64,000 nt of DNA from Syntrophothermus lipocalidus DSM 12680 (GCF_000092405.1 NC_014220.1:558001-622000), one strand, 5' to 3'; shown: positions 9,026 through 17,839, counted from the first letter of the stretch. The notes: generated by a model not told the origin, from the letters alone. Numbers and translations are program-made.

Positions 9026-9050
9026 GTGACAGGGGACGGTTCCTTGTCAC
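9026..9050. repeat. GTGAC/GTCAC short palindromic repeat unit
   Basis: A 25-bp unit beginning GTGACAGGGG and ending CTTGTCAC, with complementary ends and the core GACGGTTC. I recall near-identical units as dispersed repeats in several Clostridia genomes; only one copy is in this window. Confidence 0.5.
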
Positions 9051-9064
9051 GCTCTGAAAGAAGC

Positions 9065-9095
9065 GAGGCGGGCTTTTAGCCCGCCTCCAATTTTA
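9065..9095. terminator. Terminator between hydA and the toxin gene
   Basis: GAGGCGGGC (9065-9073) pairs with GCCCGCCTC (9079-9087); a short T-run (CAATTTTA) follows on the plus strand. It lies between convergent genes and may serve hydA. Confidence 0.7.
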
Positions 9096-9124
9096 CCCGA
9101 CTTGCATTTTCACGGGGTCACCAA

Positions 9125-9424
9125 TCAAAGCTTCTTCATATATCGTTTCAATTCCTCGTAAAGATTTTGACGAGTACCGGCCAGAATAATGACAACAACC
9201 GTGTTGGTATTTTTCTTAACGATAGTGTAGGCCAGTTCGTAGTTTGTTTTGTTGTAATAGATATCGTAGCAGTACACACCGGATAGATCGCCCGTTTTCG
9301 CATTACCGAGGTGAGGGTTCTGGAGTATTTCATTAACCGCTTTTTGAAAGGCCATTTTAAGGGGTTTTTCTTTTATCTTTTTTAAGTAGCGTGCGGCAGG
9401 GGGGAGAATAACGAGCTCATGCAT
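9125..9424 (-). CDS. RelE/ParE-family toxin
   Basis: 99 residues with the RelE/ParE layout: an N-terminal helix hairpin rich in basic residues (PPAARYLKKIKEKPLKMAFQ), then NPHLGNAKTGDLSGVYCYDI and a beta strand ending VVVIILAGTRQNLYEEL. RelE members cleave ribosome-bound mRNA; ParE members poison gyrase. Which applies is not clear. The start ATG overlaps the antitoxin stop as TAATG, the usual tight coupling of a type II pair. Confidence 0.8.
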   Translation of the reverse strand: MHELVILPPAARYLKKIKEKPLKMAFQKAVNEILQNPHLGNAKTGDLSGVYCYDIYYNKTNYELAYTIVKKNTNTVVVIILAGTRQNLYEELKRYMKKL

Positions 9425-9765
9425 TAGTCGTCCTCCGCACCAAAAACATCTTCGTATGTGGAAAATCGAGCTTGGCCGTCAGCGGCAAGGCGAGCTTCAG
9501 CAAGCAAGCATTCAACAGCAGGACGAATCTGACGGCGCATTTCCTTGAACTTTTCGAGAAGCTGATTGCCGGAAAAACCCTGCGAGATCAAATCTTCTAG
9601 GATTTGTTCGTCAAAATCGCCACTTCTCTCTTGCACAGGGCGAATAATAATGGCATCATTTTGAAGAAAGCACTCGACTTCTTTTTCAATACCGAGCTTG
9701 TTGCAAAACTCAATAGGAATCGTTATTTGACGCTTCCGCGATACGGAGATACGCTTTTTTAACAT
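9424..9765 (-). CDS. AbrB/SpoVT-type antitoxin
   Basis: 113 residues. The N-terminal 45 residues (KRISVSRKRQITIPIEFCNK) form a swapped-hairpin AbrB/MazE DNA-binding domain; the acidic, helical C-terminus probably wraps the toxin. It precedes the toxin, as in most type II modules, and probably autorepresses. ATG 9765 follows the purine tract aaaaggaag. Confidence 0.8.
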   Translation of the reverse strand: MLKKRISVSRKRQITIPIEFCNKLGIEKEVECFLQNDAIIIRPVQERSGDFDEQILEDLISQGFSGNQLLEKFKEMRRQIRPAVECLLAEARLAADGQARFSTYEDVFGAEDD

Positions 9766-9977
9766 AGGAACACTTCCTTTTTTGGGTTATTAGTAAACCA
9801 GGTGGATAAACTTTAACGGTTATACACCAAGTTTCTTTGGATCAATTATTACAAAGAAACAAAGAGCAATCAAGCGAATAGCACGGGCCCAGGAGTCATC
9901 GAATAGATGGGAATATTTAGAACCCGGAATTGAAGGTAGCGGAGGGCTCATCGCTGCGTCGTATTAGGAGAAAAGCT

Positions 9978-10319
9978 GTGAGTACAAGGGTTGTCGGGCT
10001 GGTAATCTTAAACGCTCTTTTCTTGGTAGCTGGCCAGGTTTGCTGGAAACAAGCGGTGGTCGGCGGAGAAGTGGCTTGGTGGAAGCTCCTTTTTTCCCCG
10101 TTGGTATGGGCTGGTTTTGGTTGTTTTGGATTAGCGACAGCTATGTGGTTTTATGTTTTGGCCCGGGTACCTCTTTCTCAAGCCCTTCCTCTTCAGGGTA
10201 TTACCTATTTTCTCGGCGTGTTGGCCGGGGTATTGTTCTTTAAGGAAACGGTTTCTGTAAGTCGGTGGGTAGGGGCAGTATTGATTTTTGTAGGTGTTTT
10301 TCTGGTTGCCCGTTCTTGA
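9978..10319 (+). CDS. Small EamA/EmrE-like membrane transporter
   Basis: 113 residues with four membrane spans, one EamA unit. The last half (LPLQGITYFLGVLAGVLFFK then ETVSVSRWVGAVLIFVGVFL) matches the EamA/ArnE-type repeat, which works as a dimer. Next to a lipid glycosyltransferase and a deacetylase, a role in moving a lipid-linked sugar across the membrane is conceivable (inference). GTG 9978 is chosen because TAGGAG lies 7 bp upstream; the frame is open further back. Confidence 0.7.
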   Translation: MSTRVVGLVILNALFLVAGQVCWKQAVVGGEVAWWKLLFSPLVWAGFGCFGLATAMWFYVLARVPLSQALPLQGITYFLGVLAGVLFFKETVSVSRWVGAVLIFVGVFLVARS

Positions 10320-10372
10320 GATTATGTTCGGGAATTTGTTCTATTCCCCGTGAATAAGGAAAATGTGTAGAA

Positions 10373-11524
10373 ATGTTGAGTATTTCTGCTAGGCATGCGC
10401 AAACGTATGGAAAAACTCGGGTTCTCATCTTAGGTGCGGCTTACGGGGCGGGCCACCTTCAGGCTGGACTCGCTTTACAGGCTGCCCTGGCACACATCAG
10501 GCCGGAATGGGAAGTAAAGACCTGTAACTTTGTCGAGATGGTCAGCCCTGCGTTCGACGTTTTCTCTCGCAAATTTTATCTTTTTATGGTCCGGCATTTT
10601 CCATTGTGTTACCAGTGGTTTTACCACCTTACTGACGCAGTGAAGCCGCGGAAAGGTTACCTTTTGGACCGCTTCGGTTGCAGGCGTTTACAGGGCTTCG
10701 TGGATGAGTTTGGTCCTCGGGTCGTAGTGGCCACTTTTCCTACCCCGGGGCGGGTGGCAGCAACACTCAAACTGGAGGGCAAGTCACAGGTGCCCGTGGT
10801 CATGGTTATAACCGACCATACGGTTCACTCGGAGTGGATTCACCCAGGGGTGGATCTGTATCTGGTCCCAGACGAAGGCGTAAGGGAAATGCTCCTCAAA
10901 CGTGGTATCAGTTCCCATATAATAAGGGTTTCCGGCATCCCGATTCGTCCTGGTTTTGCGGATAACCTGAACCAGACAGCAGCTAGGCACCACTTGGGAT
11001 TGGACGAAAAGGTCCCTGTGGTCTTGTTAGTCGGAGGCGGAAATGGTAGGGTTACGGCAATGGAAGAAATATGTGCCGGTTTGAGCCGCCTCCGGTTAGG
11101 AATGCAGGTACTTGTTATTACGGGGGAGGATGTAACGTATCGAGAGAGACTTTGTTCCAAATTCGAGGGAGACCCGCGGTTCCGTTTTTACGGGTTTGTA
11201 AACAACATGGCGGAGTTTATGACAGCAGCGGATGTTCTTATCACTAAGGCCGGGGCCCTGACACTGGCAGAAGCTGCGTCGGCCGGGCTGCCGGTGATTA
11301 TCTACCGGTGTCTTCCGGCTCAGGAAGAGGCCAACGCGCTATATTATGCTCAGCATCGAGCAGCCTTGCAGGTTCGAAACCAGGAGGAACTCCTGCTTTC
11401 CGTGGAGAAGATACTATTGGATAGGGGTGAGCTGGCGGCATCACTCAGCGCTGCTATTCGCAAACTGGCTCGTCCCCGGGCGGCTTTCGATGCCGCTTGC
11501 GCAATTGCGGAACTAGTTGAGTAA
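10373..11524 (+). CDS. MGDG synthase family glycosyltransferase (UgtP-like)
   Basis: 383 residues, GT28/MGDG-synthase fold. The N-terminal glycine loop ILGAAYGAGHLQAG, the acceptor-domain segment ITDHTVHSEWIHPGVDLYLV and the nucleotide-sugar site TKAGALTLAEAASAGLPVII are all present. Relatives transfer glucose or galactose from UDP-sugar to diacylglycerol, making membrane glycolipids and lipoteichoic-acid anchors at the cytoplasmic face. Followed 17 bp later by a polysaccharide deacetylase, so an envelope operon is likely. Confidence 0.85.
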   Translation: MLSISARHAQTYGKTRVLILGAAYGAGHLQAGLALQAALAHIRPEWEVKTCNFVEMVSPAFDVFSRKFYLFMVRHFPLCYQWFYHLTDAVKPRKGYLLDRFGCRRLQGFVDEFGPRVVVATFPTPGRVAATLKLEGKSQVPVVMVITDHTVHSEWIHPGVDLYLVPDEGVREMLLKRGISSHIIRVSGIPIRPGFADNLNQTAARHHLGLDEKVPVVLLVGGGNGRVTAMEEICAGLSRLRLGMQVLVITGEDVTYRERLCSKFEGDPRFRFYGFVNNMAEFMTAADVLITKAGALTLAEAASAGLPVIIYRCLPAQEEANALYYAQHRAALQVRNQEELLLSVEKILLDRGELAASLSAAIRKLARPRAAFDAACAIAELVE

Positions 11525-11541
11525 AACTGGGGTGGGGGCTG

Positions 11542-12231
11542 GTGGTTGGCAAAGAAGCTTCTGTTCCGGAGCTTTTTTCCGGGCCAGAGATTCGTAGTAA
11601 GAGCTTGAGCGGAGCGGGCAAGGTGGCCTTAACCTTTGACGATGGGCCCGATCCTATTTATACCCCGAGGATACTGGAGATTTTGCGTAGTTACAAAGTA
11701 CAGGCGACGTTTTTCGTGTTGTCGACGAAGGCTAAGCGTTACCCAGAGATAATAGAGGCCATCTTGCGGGATGGTCACCACCTAGCAAGTCACGGCTTAA
11801 GGCATCAGCCCCAACTGACGCTGACGCGGGAAGGTACGTTTTGGGAAATGAGGAAGGCGGTAGAGATTTTAAAGGAAACCACCGGCCAAGCGCCCCGTTA
11901 TTACCGGCCTCCTTGGGGCCTGGTTAACCGTTGGACGGTGGAGGCTGCACGACAGTTGCAGATGGAGGTGGTACGGTGGTCCTGTGACAGCCGGGACTGG
12001 GTGTTGGGAATTAGACCGCAGTACATTATTCGCCGGGTATTAACCTGCCGGTACCTGGAAGGTGGAATTGTCCTCTGCCATGACGGAAGCTTTGTTCCAC
12101 ACCGGCCGAGGGCATTGCTAACTGCTCTGCCTGTGATAATCTCGGAGTTGCGGCACAGGGGGTGGAGATTGGTAGGATTGCCGATGTTATTCTTTCCTGA
12201 ACCGTATGCGAGTTTGTCTTCATCCGAATGA
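11542..12231 (+). CDS. Polysaccharide deacetylase (CE4)
   Basis: 229 residues. The NodB domain shows TFDDGPDPIYTP (catalytic Asp and metal Asp), the metal-binding SHGLRHQP (S-H-x3-H), YYRPPWG and CDSRDW, then the late motif IVLCHDG. Such enzymes remove acetyl groups from N-acetyl sugars of peptidoglycan or other polysaccharides. There is no signal peptide, unusual for a wall-active enzyme; a cytoplasmic lipid-linked or GlcNAc substrate is possible. GTG start. Confidence 0.85.
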   Translation: MVGKEASVPELFSGPEIRSKSLSGAGKVALTFDDGPDPIYTPRILEILRSYKVQATFFVLSTKAKRYPEIIEAILRDGHHLASHGLRHQPQLTLTREGTFWEMRKAVEILKETTGQAPRYYRPPWGLVNRWTVEAARQLQMEVVRWSCDSRDWVLGIRPQYIIRRVLTCRYLEGGIVLCHDGSFVPHRPRALLTALPVIISELRHRGWRLVGLPMLFFPEPYASLSSSE

Positions 12232-12256
12232 GGGGCCTCTTGGGGAGGGAATGAAT

Positions 12257-12778
12257 ATGTTAGGTGAGTTTTTGAGGGGATGGCTTACCAATCACAAACT
12301 GATCGTGGCTCCGCTCACTGCTTGCGGGGTAACCCAGCTTATCAAAGGAGTCTACATGTATCTGAAGGAACGGTGTTGGCGTTGGTACTGGTTGTTCAGT
12401 GATGGCGGTATGCCTAGTGCCCACAGTGCCATGGTCGTCGCACTTGTTGCGGGGATTGGGTTTACGTTGGGCTACAATTCGGATGAATTTGCCTTGGCTT
12501 TGGTGTTTGCACTTATTGTGCTGCACGACGCTATGGGTGTCCGACGGGTTGCCGGAAAACATTCTCAGATATTACGGCAGATAGTCGAGAAAACGGAAGG
12601 AGCCGACCGCCCCACCGATATTCCGCCTTATCCGGTCGGGCATGATCCGAAAGAAGTGTTAGCCGGTGCAGTCATAGGGGTTGTAGTGGCCGGCTTAGTG
12701 TTTGCCAAAGCTCCGGCGGCTTGGCAATTGGCCCGACACATAGGAAGAATGCCTTTCCACTATCACATAGGCCTATAG
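12257..12778 (+). CDS. Divergent PAP2 family protein (DUF212)
   Basis: 173 residues with four or five membrane spans. The motif GGMPSAHSAMVVAL and the later LHDAMGVRRVAGKHSQIL are diagnostic for the DUF212 branch of acid phosphatase/vanadium haloperoxidase-like membrane proteins. Members are thought to act on lipid phosphates, but this branch is poorly characterised. ATG 12257 has GGAGGG 7 bp upstream. It is 25 bp from the deacetylase. Confidence 0.88.
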   Translation: MLGEFLRGWLTNHKLIVAPLTACGVTQLIKGVYMYLKERCWRWYWLFSDGGMPSAHSAMVVALVAGIGFTLGYNSDEFALALVFALIVLHDAMGVRRVAGKHSQILRQIVEKTEGADRPTDIPPYPVGHDPKEVLAGAVIGVVVAGLVFAKAPAAWQLARHIGRMPFHYHIGL

Positions 12779-12828
12779 CACAAAGCGCAAATCAGGCGCA
12801 ACCCGGGTTCTTCGCTTTGCCCAAGAGG

Positions 12829-13536
12829 CTAAGTTTCACTAAGCAAGCGGTAAAGTAGGAGTAGGTCACCTTCATAACGTGGCTTGATTCGCCTTGCTCC
12901 TTCGTTCAGTATTCTCTTCCGGCACAAAAAAGTCTCCATTCCTACTTCCCCAGCTACCAGGTCTTCGGCTACATCGTTACCGACCATTAGACACTCATGG
13001 GGTTGGACTCCGAGAAAGCGACATATGTCCAGGTAGTATTCGTGGTGTGGTTTGCAGAAGTACATGTTCTCATAGGTCGTAACTAGTTCATAAGGGAAAT
13101 CGTGACATTGTGCCCATTTCAAGCGCTCGTTAATGGCAGAGTAGGGGAAAATCGCGTTTGTGGCGATTGCTACTTTAAAGCCTTGTTCGAAAGCTTTGGC
13201 TACCACTTCTTGTGCGCCTTGCATAGGAGCAGCCAGACTCGAAAGGCGGGGGAAGGCCTCTTTGTAAAAATCGTTGAAAAACGCGGCCATAAGGTTCGGG
13301 TCTGCTTCGCAGATCTTGTAAAAGACGCTTTCAAATACTTCCTTATTGGTTCTATTCGGATCCTTGTCTCTTATCATAGCCTCAGTGGCTGTCATAATCT
13401 TCTTCGGCAGATCCTGATAAGGCAGACCGCGGTGCCGAGCCATTTCAACCATTAACTTGAAGTAATTCTGTATAAAGATATCCATGTCGATGTCTAAGAG
13501 AGTTCCATCAAGATCGAACAATACTGCCTTGATCAT
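12829..13536 (-). CDS. HAD superfamily hydrolase
   Basis: 235 residues. Motif I is FDLDGTLLD with the nucleophilic Asp, motif II the T of VAIATNAIF, and motif IV GNDVAEDLVA with acidic metal ligands. A helical cap lies between residues 20 and 100. Probable phosphatase acting on a small metabolite; the substrate cannot be assigned. ATG 13536 has AGGAG 1-5 bp upstream and GGGAG further back. Confidence 0.85.
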   Translation of the reverse strand: MIKAVLFDLDGTLLDIDMDIFIQNYFKLMVEMARHRGLPYQDLPKKIMTATEAMIRDKDPNRTNKEVFESVFYKICEADPNLMAAFFNDFYKEAFPRLSSLAAPMQGAQEVVAKAFEQGFKVAIATNAIFPYSAINERLKWAQCHDFPYELVTTYENMYFCKPHHEYYLDICRFLGVQPHECLMVGNDVAEDLVAGEVGMETFLCRKRILNEGARRIKPRYEGDLLLLYRLLSET

Positions 13537-13653
13537 GCTCCTATATCTCCCGTCTACAGAATCATCTATTGGTATTCGATGCAATGTACAGCCTTCCCAC
13601 CCGGACTCGGGCAAGCATGACAAAAGGCGTTGCCATCAAGACCTATTTGAAGT

Positions 13654-13689
13654 TGGTGAAAGAAGAAAGAAAGGGGGAGCACCCCCCTT
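13654..13689 (-). terminator. Terminator of the nitroreductase gene
   Basis: Read on the minus strand, a 7-bp stem of AAGGGGG and CCCCCTT (13683-13689 with 13671-13677) is followed by a pyrimidine tract TCTTTCTTCTTTC. Confidence 0.55.
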
Positions 13690-13710
13690 GCTGCTCAACG
13701 TTTGTGGAGG

Positions 13711-14283
13711 TTACTCTACCCACAGGACTTTCTCTTTGAGCTCCGGATCCAAGCGGGGTGGAGCCGGTGGTTGAAAGGCGGGGTAGCCTATAGGGGTTAC
13801 AGCTACGATTTCTTTATCGTACGGGATGTTAAGTATCTGCCGCAGCGAGGCCTCGTCTTGGAGAGGACCGGTCATCCAGCAACTGCCTAGCCCTTCCGCG
13901 CAGGCGGCCAAGAGCAGGTTTTCAAACGCCGCGCTCACGCTTTCCAGGTTCATCTTCCTGGTAGCCGGGTCACCAGCAGCGTCCGTGAGTGCCACTATCA
14001 CCACAGGGGCGCCGCCGTATGTCTGGGCAAACTCGATGAACTGCTTGCGGCGCTCGGCATCATCCCACCTGGTCGTGTATCTCTCCGCGATTTTGGCATA
14101 GCTCGCTCCCAGTGCCTTCTTCTTTTCTCCAGAAGCCACAACGAAATACCACTGTTGCCTGTTCATCCCCGAGGGTGCCCAGTTAGCCGCATCCAGTATC
14201 CTCTGCAGCACTTCCTTCGGCACAGGGTCGGGGCGGTACTGGCGAACCGCACGACGGGAATGAATTACTTCGTAGAACTCCAC
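13711..14283 (-). CDS. Nitroreductase family FMN protein
   Basis: 190 residues. FMN-binding residues sit in the N-terminal SRRAVRQYRPDPVPKEVLQR, and NWAPSGMNRQQWYFVV and EGLGSCWMTG are typical of the NfsB/FRP fold. It reduces flavin-dependent substrates with NAD(P)H; the physiological substrate is unknown. Monocistronic, with its own terminator. Confidence 0.85.
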   Translation of the reverse strand: MEFYEVIHSRRAVRQYRPDPVPKEVLQRILDAANWAPSGMNRQQWYFVVASGEKKKALGASYAKIAERYTTRWDDAERRKQFIEFAQTYGGAPVVIVALTDAAGDPATRKMNLESVSAAFENLLLAACAEGLGSCWMTGPLQDEASLRQILNIPYDKEIVAVTPIGYPAFQPPAPPRLDPELKEKVLWVE

Positions 14284-14545
14284 TTCAGACCCCCCTCGTC
14301 TTAGATTCCGCTGAGGTTTCGTCTATCCATAGCATTCAGCCTCATGTCAAGGCCATTTCTATTTTACCAAACCATGGAAGAGTATGACAAGAAACCTTAC
14401 TGCTGTCATTTTCAAATCTCCGCGCAAAATGGGGGTTGCTTTGCAAACAGTAGACGATAATGGAGATAATGGAATACCTACTTTTTTTTAGGCCCATACT
14501 AACCATGAAAGAAAGAGTACGTTTTTGATATTAAGGAGGGCTGCC

Positions 14546-14974
14546 ATGTCTACAAACGAAACGCAAACGCCAATTTTGCGTCCTCATCCCATTGAGGGGC
14601 TGATGACCACTGCTATGGAGAACATAAAGCAGATGGTAGACGTCAATACGGTGGTCGGGGACGCGGTGGAGGCCAACGACGGTACGGTTATCATCCCTCT
14701 ATCTCAAGTCGCCTTCGGTTTTGCGGCAGGTGGGGGGGAATATGAGGTTTCTGACGTGAAAGGAAATGATATTATGCCCTTTGCGGGCGGAAGCGGCGGT
14801 GGGGTTTCGATAAAACCGATAGGTTTTCTGGTAGTTCGCCCTAATAGCGATATCAGGCTGCTATCGGTTAAAGGGAACCAACTGGCCTTACGGCTGATGG
14901 ATCTTGCCCCAGAAGTGCTGAACCGGATAGAGACTATGCTCAGCCGTAAAGAAAAGCAGGTATCTCCGAGTTAG
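14546..14974 (+). CDS. gerW: GerW family sporulation protein (YtfJ)
   Basis: 142 residues. HPIEGLMTTAMENIKQMVDV, VIIPLSQVAFGFAAGGGEY and the glycine-rich GGSGGGVSIKPIGFLVV are the GerW/YtfJ signature. In Bacillus the protein is made in the forespore and is needed for normal germination. Start ATG 14546 follows AAGGAGGG. The 262-bp gap upstream holds no clear sigma-A promoter; a forespore promoter is expected but was not identified. Confidence 0.88.
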   Translation: MSTNETQTPILRPHPIEGLMTTAMENIKQMVDVNTVVGDAVEANDGTVIIPLSQVAFGFAAGGGEYEVSDVKGNDIMPFAGGSGGGVSIKPIGFLVVRPNSDIRLLSVKGNQLALRLMDLAPEVLNRIETMLSRKEKQVSPS

Positions 14975-15156
14975 TGGCATTAAGAGTTCCCGTCGACTTG
15001 TTCGAACTTTAAGGGAACGGACAAGGCAAGTCGGTTGTTGCAAGAGTCTTCTATTCACTCATCACTCAAGTGAGCGAGGCCCGCTAGTTAGCAGTGTTCT
15101 TATTCCCAACTCAGCCTCATAACCTGTAGGGAAGAGAGAGGCTGGGGGGGGTTGAG

Positions 15157-15759
15157 GTGCTTAATGTCATCTGGCTGGCCTTGCTGGCGGGTGGGGTTTT
15201 AGTAGCCGCTTTGGACGGCCAGGTCGAGGTTGTTACCGAAGCGGCTTTGGGCGCTGCTCGGGGGGCGGTCGAGGTCTGCTTTGACCTGGTAGGGGTCATG
15301 GCCTTATGGTTAGGCATAATGCGAATCGCAGAAAAAGCCGGCCTGGTAGAGGCTTTGGCCTGGGGGCTTCGCCCGCTGATGGTCAAGTTGTTTCCTTCGG
15401 TGCCTCCGAGTCATCCTGCTATGGGCGCAATAATTCTTAATCTATCTGCGAATATGCTGGGGCTGGGCAACGCAGCGACTCCTTTTGGAATGAAGGCTAT
15501 GCGAGGGTTACAGGAGCTGAACCGCGATTCCGATGAAGCTTCGGAAGCCATGTGTACCTTCCTGGCACTCAACACTTCGTGCATCACTTTTATACCTGCT
15601 ACCATCATCGGGATAAGGGCCTCTTTTGGTTCTGCCAATCCCACTGAAATCGTGGGGGCCACGATCTTCGCTACTTCTTGCTCGATGTTGCTGGCGGTGA
15701 CGGTGGACTACCTTTTCCGCACCAGGAGCTGCTGGGGGAGGAAAAACCGTGCTGATTGA
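15157..15759 (+). CDS. spmA: Spore maturation protein A
   Basis: 200 residues, membrane protein with a nucleoside-recognition (Gate) domain: GVMALWLGIMRIAEKAGL and NLSANMLGLGNAATPFGMKA are characteristic. With SpmB it supports dehydration of the spore core. GTG start after a G-rich site; it overlaps spmB by 11 bp. The usual neighbour dacB is absent between gerW and spmA. Confidence 0.92.
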   Translation: MLNVIWLALLAGGVLVAALDGQVEVVTEAALGAARGAVEVCFDLVGVMALWLGIMRIAEKAGLVEALAWGLRPLMVKLFPSVPPSHPAMGAIILNLSANMLGLGNAATPFGMKAMRGLQELNRDSDEASEAMCTFLALNTSCITFIPATIIGIRASFGSANPTEIVGATIFATSCSMLLAVTVDYLFRTRSCWGRKNRAD

Positions 15760-16285
15760 CTTTCTCACCCAGGTATCCAAGTGGGCGATTCCTCTTATCC
15801 TCATTTGCATTCCTCTTTATGGCTCGCTAAAAAAGGTTCCGGTTTACGAAGCATTCGTCGAAGGGGCCGAGGAGGGTTTTGTAACCGCTGTTAAGATTAT
15901 CCCATTCTTGGTTGGGATGATGGTGGCGATTTCCGTTTTCAGGGCTTCGGGGGCCATGGATCATCTGGTGAAAGCATTGAGCCCGCTGTTGACAGCAATA
16001 GGTACGCCAGCTGAAGTTTTGCCCTTGGCCATCATGCGTCCCTTATCGGGAAGCGGAGTACTAGGATTGGCAACGGAACTAATGCGGGTTTACGGTCCCG
16101 ATTCTTTTATCGGTCGCTTAGCTTCGACAATGCAGGGTTCAACCGATACGACTTTTTTTGTTTGGACGATTTACTTCGGTTCAGTAGGGGTAAAGCGTTA
16201 CCGTTACTCGATTGTTACGGGCCTAACCGCTGACATTAGTGGTCTATTAGCTTCTATCTATATATGCAATGTCCTGTTTCGGTAG
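15749..16285 (+). CDS. spmB: Spore maturation protein B
   Basis: 178 residues, membrane Gate-domain protein paralogous to SpmA. PLYGSLKKVPVYEAFVEGAE, IMRPLSGSGVLGLATELM and STDTTFFVWTIYFGSVGVKR match SpmB. It is translated from a GTG inside the spmA end, so the pair is coupled. Confidence 0.92.
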   Translation: MLIDFLTQVSKWAIPLILICIPLYGSLKKVPVYEAFVEGAEEGFVTAVKIIPFLVGMMVAISVFRASGAMDHLVKALSPLLTAIGTPAEVLPLAIMRPLSGSGVLGLATELMRVYGPDSFIGRLASTMQGSTDTTFFVWTIYFGSVGVKRYRYSIVTGLTADISGLLASIYICNVLFR

Positions 16286-16445
16286 CATCTCTCGGCAAGC
16301 CCCGTCTGCCCGTTTTCCGGAAACCGCAGAAAAATGGGAAAACGATAACCTGGCTTTAAGCAATTAGACTGCACCCCCCACGATCTGCTAGTATATTTAG
16401 CGGTACAGCTAAACGGATACACTGCAGAAAAAGGGGTTGCAAGAT

Positions 16446-17039
16446 ATGTCTTGGTTTTCGCGCCCGCAAGAGATGCTTCGGGCAGATCTTATAATTGGTG
16501 GTGAGCACCAGTGTTCACTCAAACTTGAGCCTTCGGGTGAAGGCAGAGCCATGGACCAGATGAAGCTCATTCGTATGTTCTATGTCACTTTTTTGGCTAG
16601 ACTTTTGCATGACGCTGGCGAAGGACCAATGGCTGAGCGTATTTTAACCTCGGCTCGGATTCTTTTCAACGGGCTGATAGAGAATAACCAAACGGCCGGG
16701 AGGGAGGAAACTGGGAAAGACTTATGGGAGTATGACCGACTGGCAATAGTCGACCACTTGTCTATGCCAGCGGAGAAACATAGGGTTACGTTGGTTAGGC
16801 AGCGGGACAACAGCGTCGTGTGCAGAGTTAGGAGTTATTCGAGGTCGAAGGATCTGTTGTTGAAAAAGGGGCCTTTGATGGTAGTAAAGTACGCAGACAA
16901 AAGTCTCGGGCCTCGAGTTTATAAGGATCTTTCGGATGCTTTACACCGCATGTGCCGGTTTTATCAAGACACGCCTTATTGGAAAAAGGAAGGCCTGCTC
17001 GCTGTTCCTTGTATGACCTTAGGAATCTTGAGGAAATGA
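16446..17039 (+). CDS. Unknown protein, 197 residues
   Basis: I do not recognise a family. The protein is soluble, mixed alpha/beta and rich in basic residues, with no signal peptide or membrane segment. An Asp/Glu-rich middle (ETGKDLWEYDRLAIVDHL) precedes a basic stretch (CRVRSYSRSKDLLLKKGPLM). Codon use looks like its neighbours. ATG 16446 is chosen over a TTG at 16437; the RBS (aaagggg) is fair. It lies alone between spmB and a terminator. Confidence 0.55.
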   Translation: MSWFSRPQEMLRADLIIGGEHQCSLKLEPSGEGRAMDQMKLIRMFYVTFLARLLHDAGEGPMAERILTSARILFNGLIENNQTAGREETGKDLWEYDRLAIVDHLSMPAEKHRVTLVRQRDNSVVCRVRSYSRSKDLLLKKGPLMVVKYADKSLGPRVYKDLSDALHRMCRFYQDTPYWKKEGLLAVPCMTLGILRK

Positions 17040-17058
17040 GCACAAAAAGAAAAAGACA

Positions 17059-17085
17059 AAAGCTACGGTAGCAGACCGTAGCTTT
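17059..17085. terminator. Bidirectional terminator
   Basis: An 11-bp perfect stem (17059-17069 with 17075-17085, core AGCTACGGT) separates convergent genes. The minus-strand side is followed by TGTCTTTTTCTTTTTG, so it best fits the lamin-tail gene; the plus side also has TTT. Confidence 0.75.
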
Positions 17086-17119
17086 ATGACTTATGGTTGC
17101 GATATATTCTTGATTCTTG

Positions 17120-17548
17120 CTACTCGGTGATAACCTTACTGCTCACCAGCTCGAAACTCTCTTTGTCAACTGTCGGATGGTTGTAACTGTATAGCAAGGC
17201 TTTGTCGCCTGGCTCATTCCAGATAAAATGGTCGAAGTTGCGATAGAAGAAAAATTGACCCGGTCCACTCTCATCCCCTGGTACGAAAGCGTCTTCACCA
17301 TGTCCGGTTATAACGTAAACGGATTGACCCGGTTTCAGCTCCATAGGACGGTTGCCTACACGGGCTGGGAAGTGGAAATGGTAATAGTGCTTGTTGTCAG
17401 GTTTACGGTTCAGGAGGATCCAGTTAGCCATGTTCTCCGTAGTGGTTCCTTCGTTTTTAATGCATACCCACTCGTCGGTTAGCCTGAAGTTAGGGTCTTT
17501 ACCACCGGGTGAATTAGAGATGGCTTTAATGACTATCTTTCTACTCAT
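17120..17548 (-). CDS. Lamin-tail-domain (LTD) protein, single domain
   Basis: 142 residues that look like one lamin tail domain: DEWVCIKNEGTTTENMANWI, FPARVGNRPMELKPGQSVYV with an ITGHG turn, and HFIWNEPGDKALLYSYN are LTD hallmarks (immunoglobulin-like fold). Bacterial LTDs are usually part of larger secreted proteins; here there is no signal peptide and no other domain. Role unknown. ATG 17548 has AAGGAGGTG 6 bp upstream. Confidence 0.65.
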   Translation of the reverse strand: MSRKIVIKAISNSPGGKDPNFRLTDEWVCIKNEGTTTENMANWILLNRKPDNKHYYHFHFPARVGNRPMELKPGQSVYVITGHGEDAFVPGDESGPGQFFFYRNFDHFIWNEPGDKALLYSYNHPTVDKESFELVSSKVITE

Positions 17549-17839
17549 ACATTTCACCTCCTTTCAAGGTAACACGACAGCGATTATAGCTGCCGATTTT
17601 TTGGACTTGTACTATTTATATTTTGACGTATAAAAGAAAAATCCTTTTTCATTCAAAGAGGGTTTAAAAGTTTAGCAGGGTGTAACCTGGCCTTAAACCA
17701 GGCGCTGTTCGATAACAGGGTGGAAGATTGATAAAACAAGGCATAAAATTAAGTTAACGCCGACCGACGATGTCAGCGTATGTCGTAGCGGGACTAGCCA
17801 AAAGCGCAAGCTAGGAAGAAACGGAAGCGGGAGGGTACG

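Noticed and set aside
14430-14445. TGGGGGTTGCTTTGCA upstream of gerW as a sigma-54 promoter
   Set aside because: Spacing is right, but the -24 box keeps only TGG; a forespore sigma factor is far more likely for gerW.
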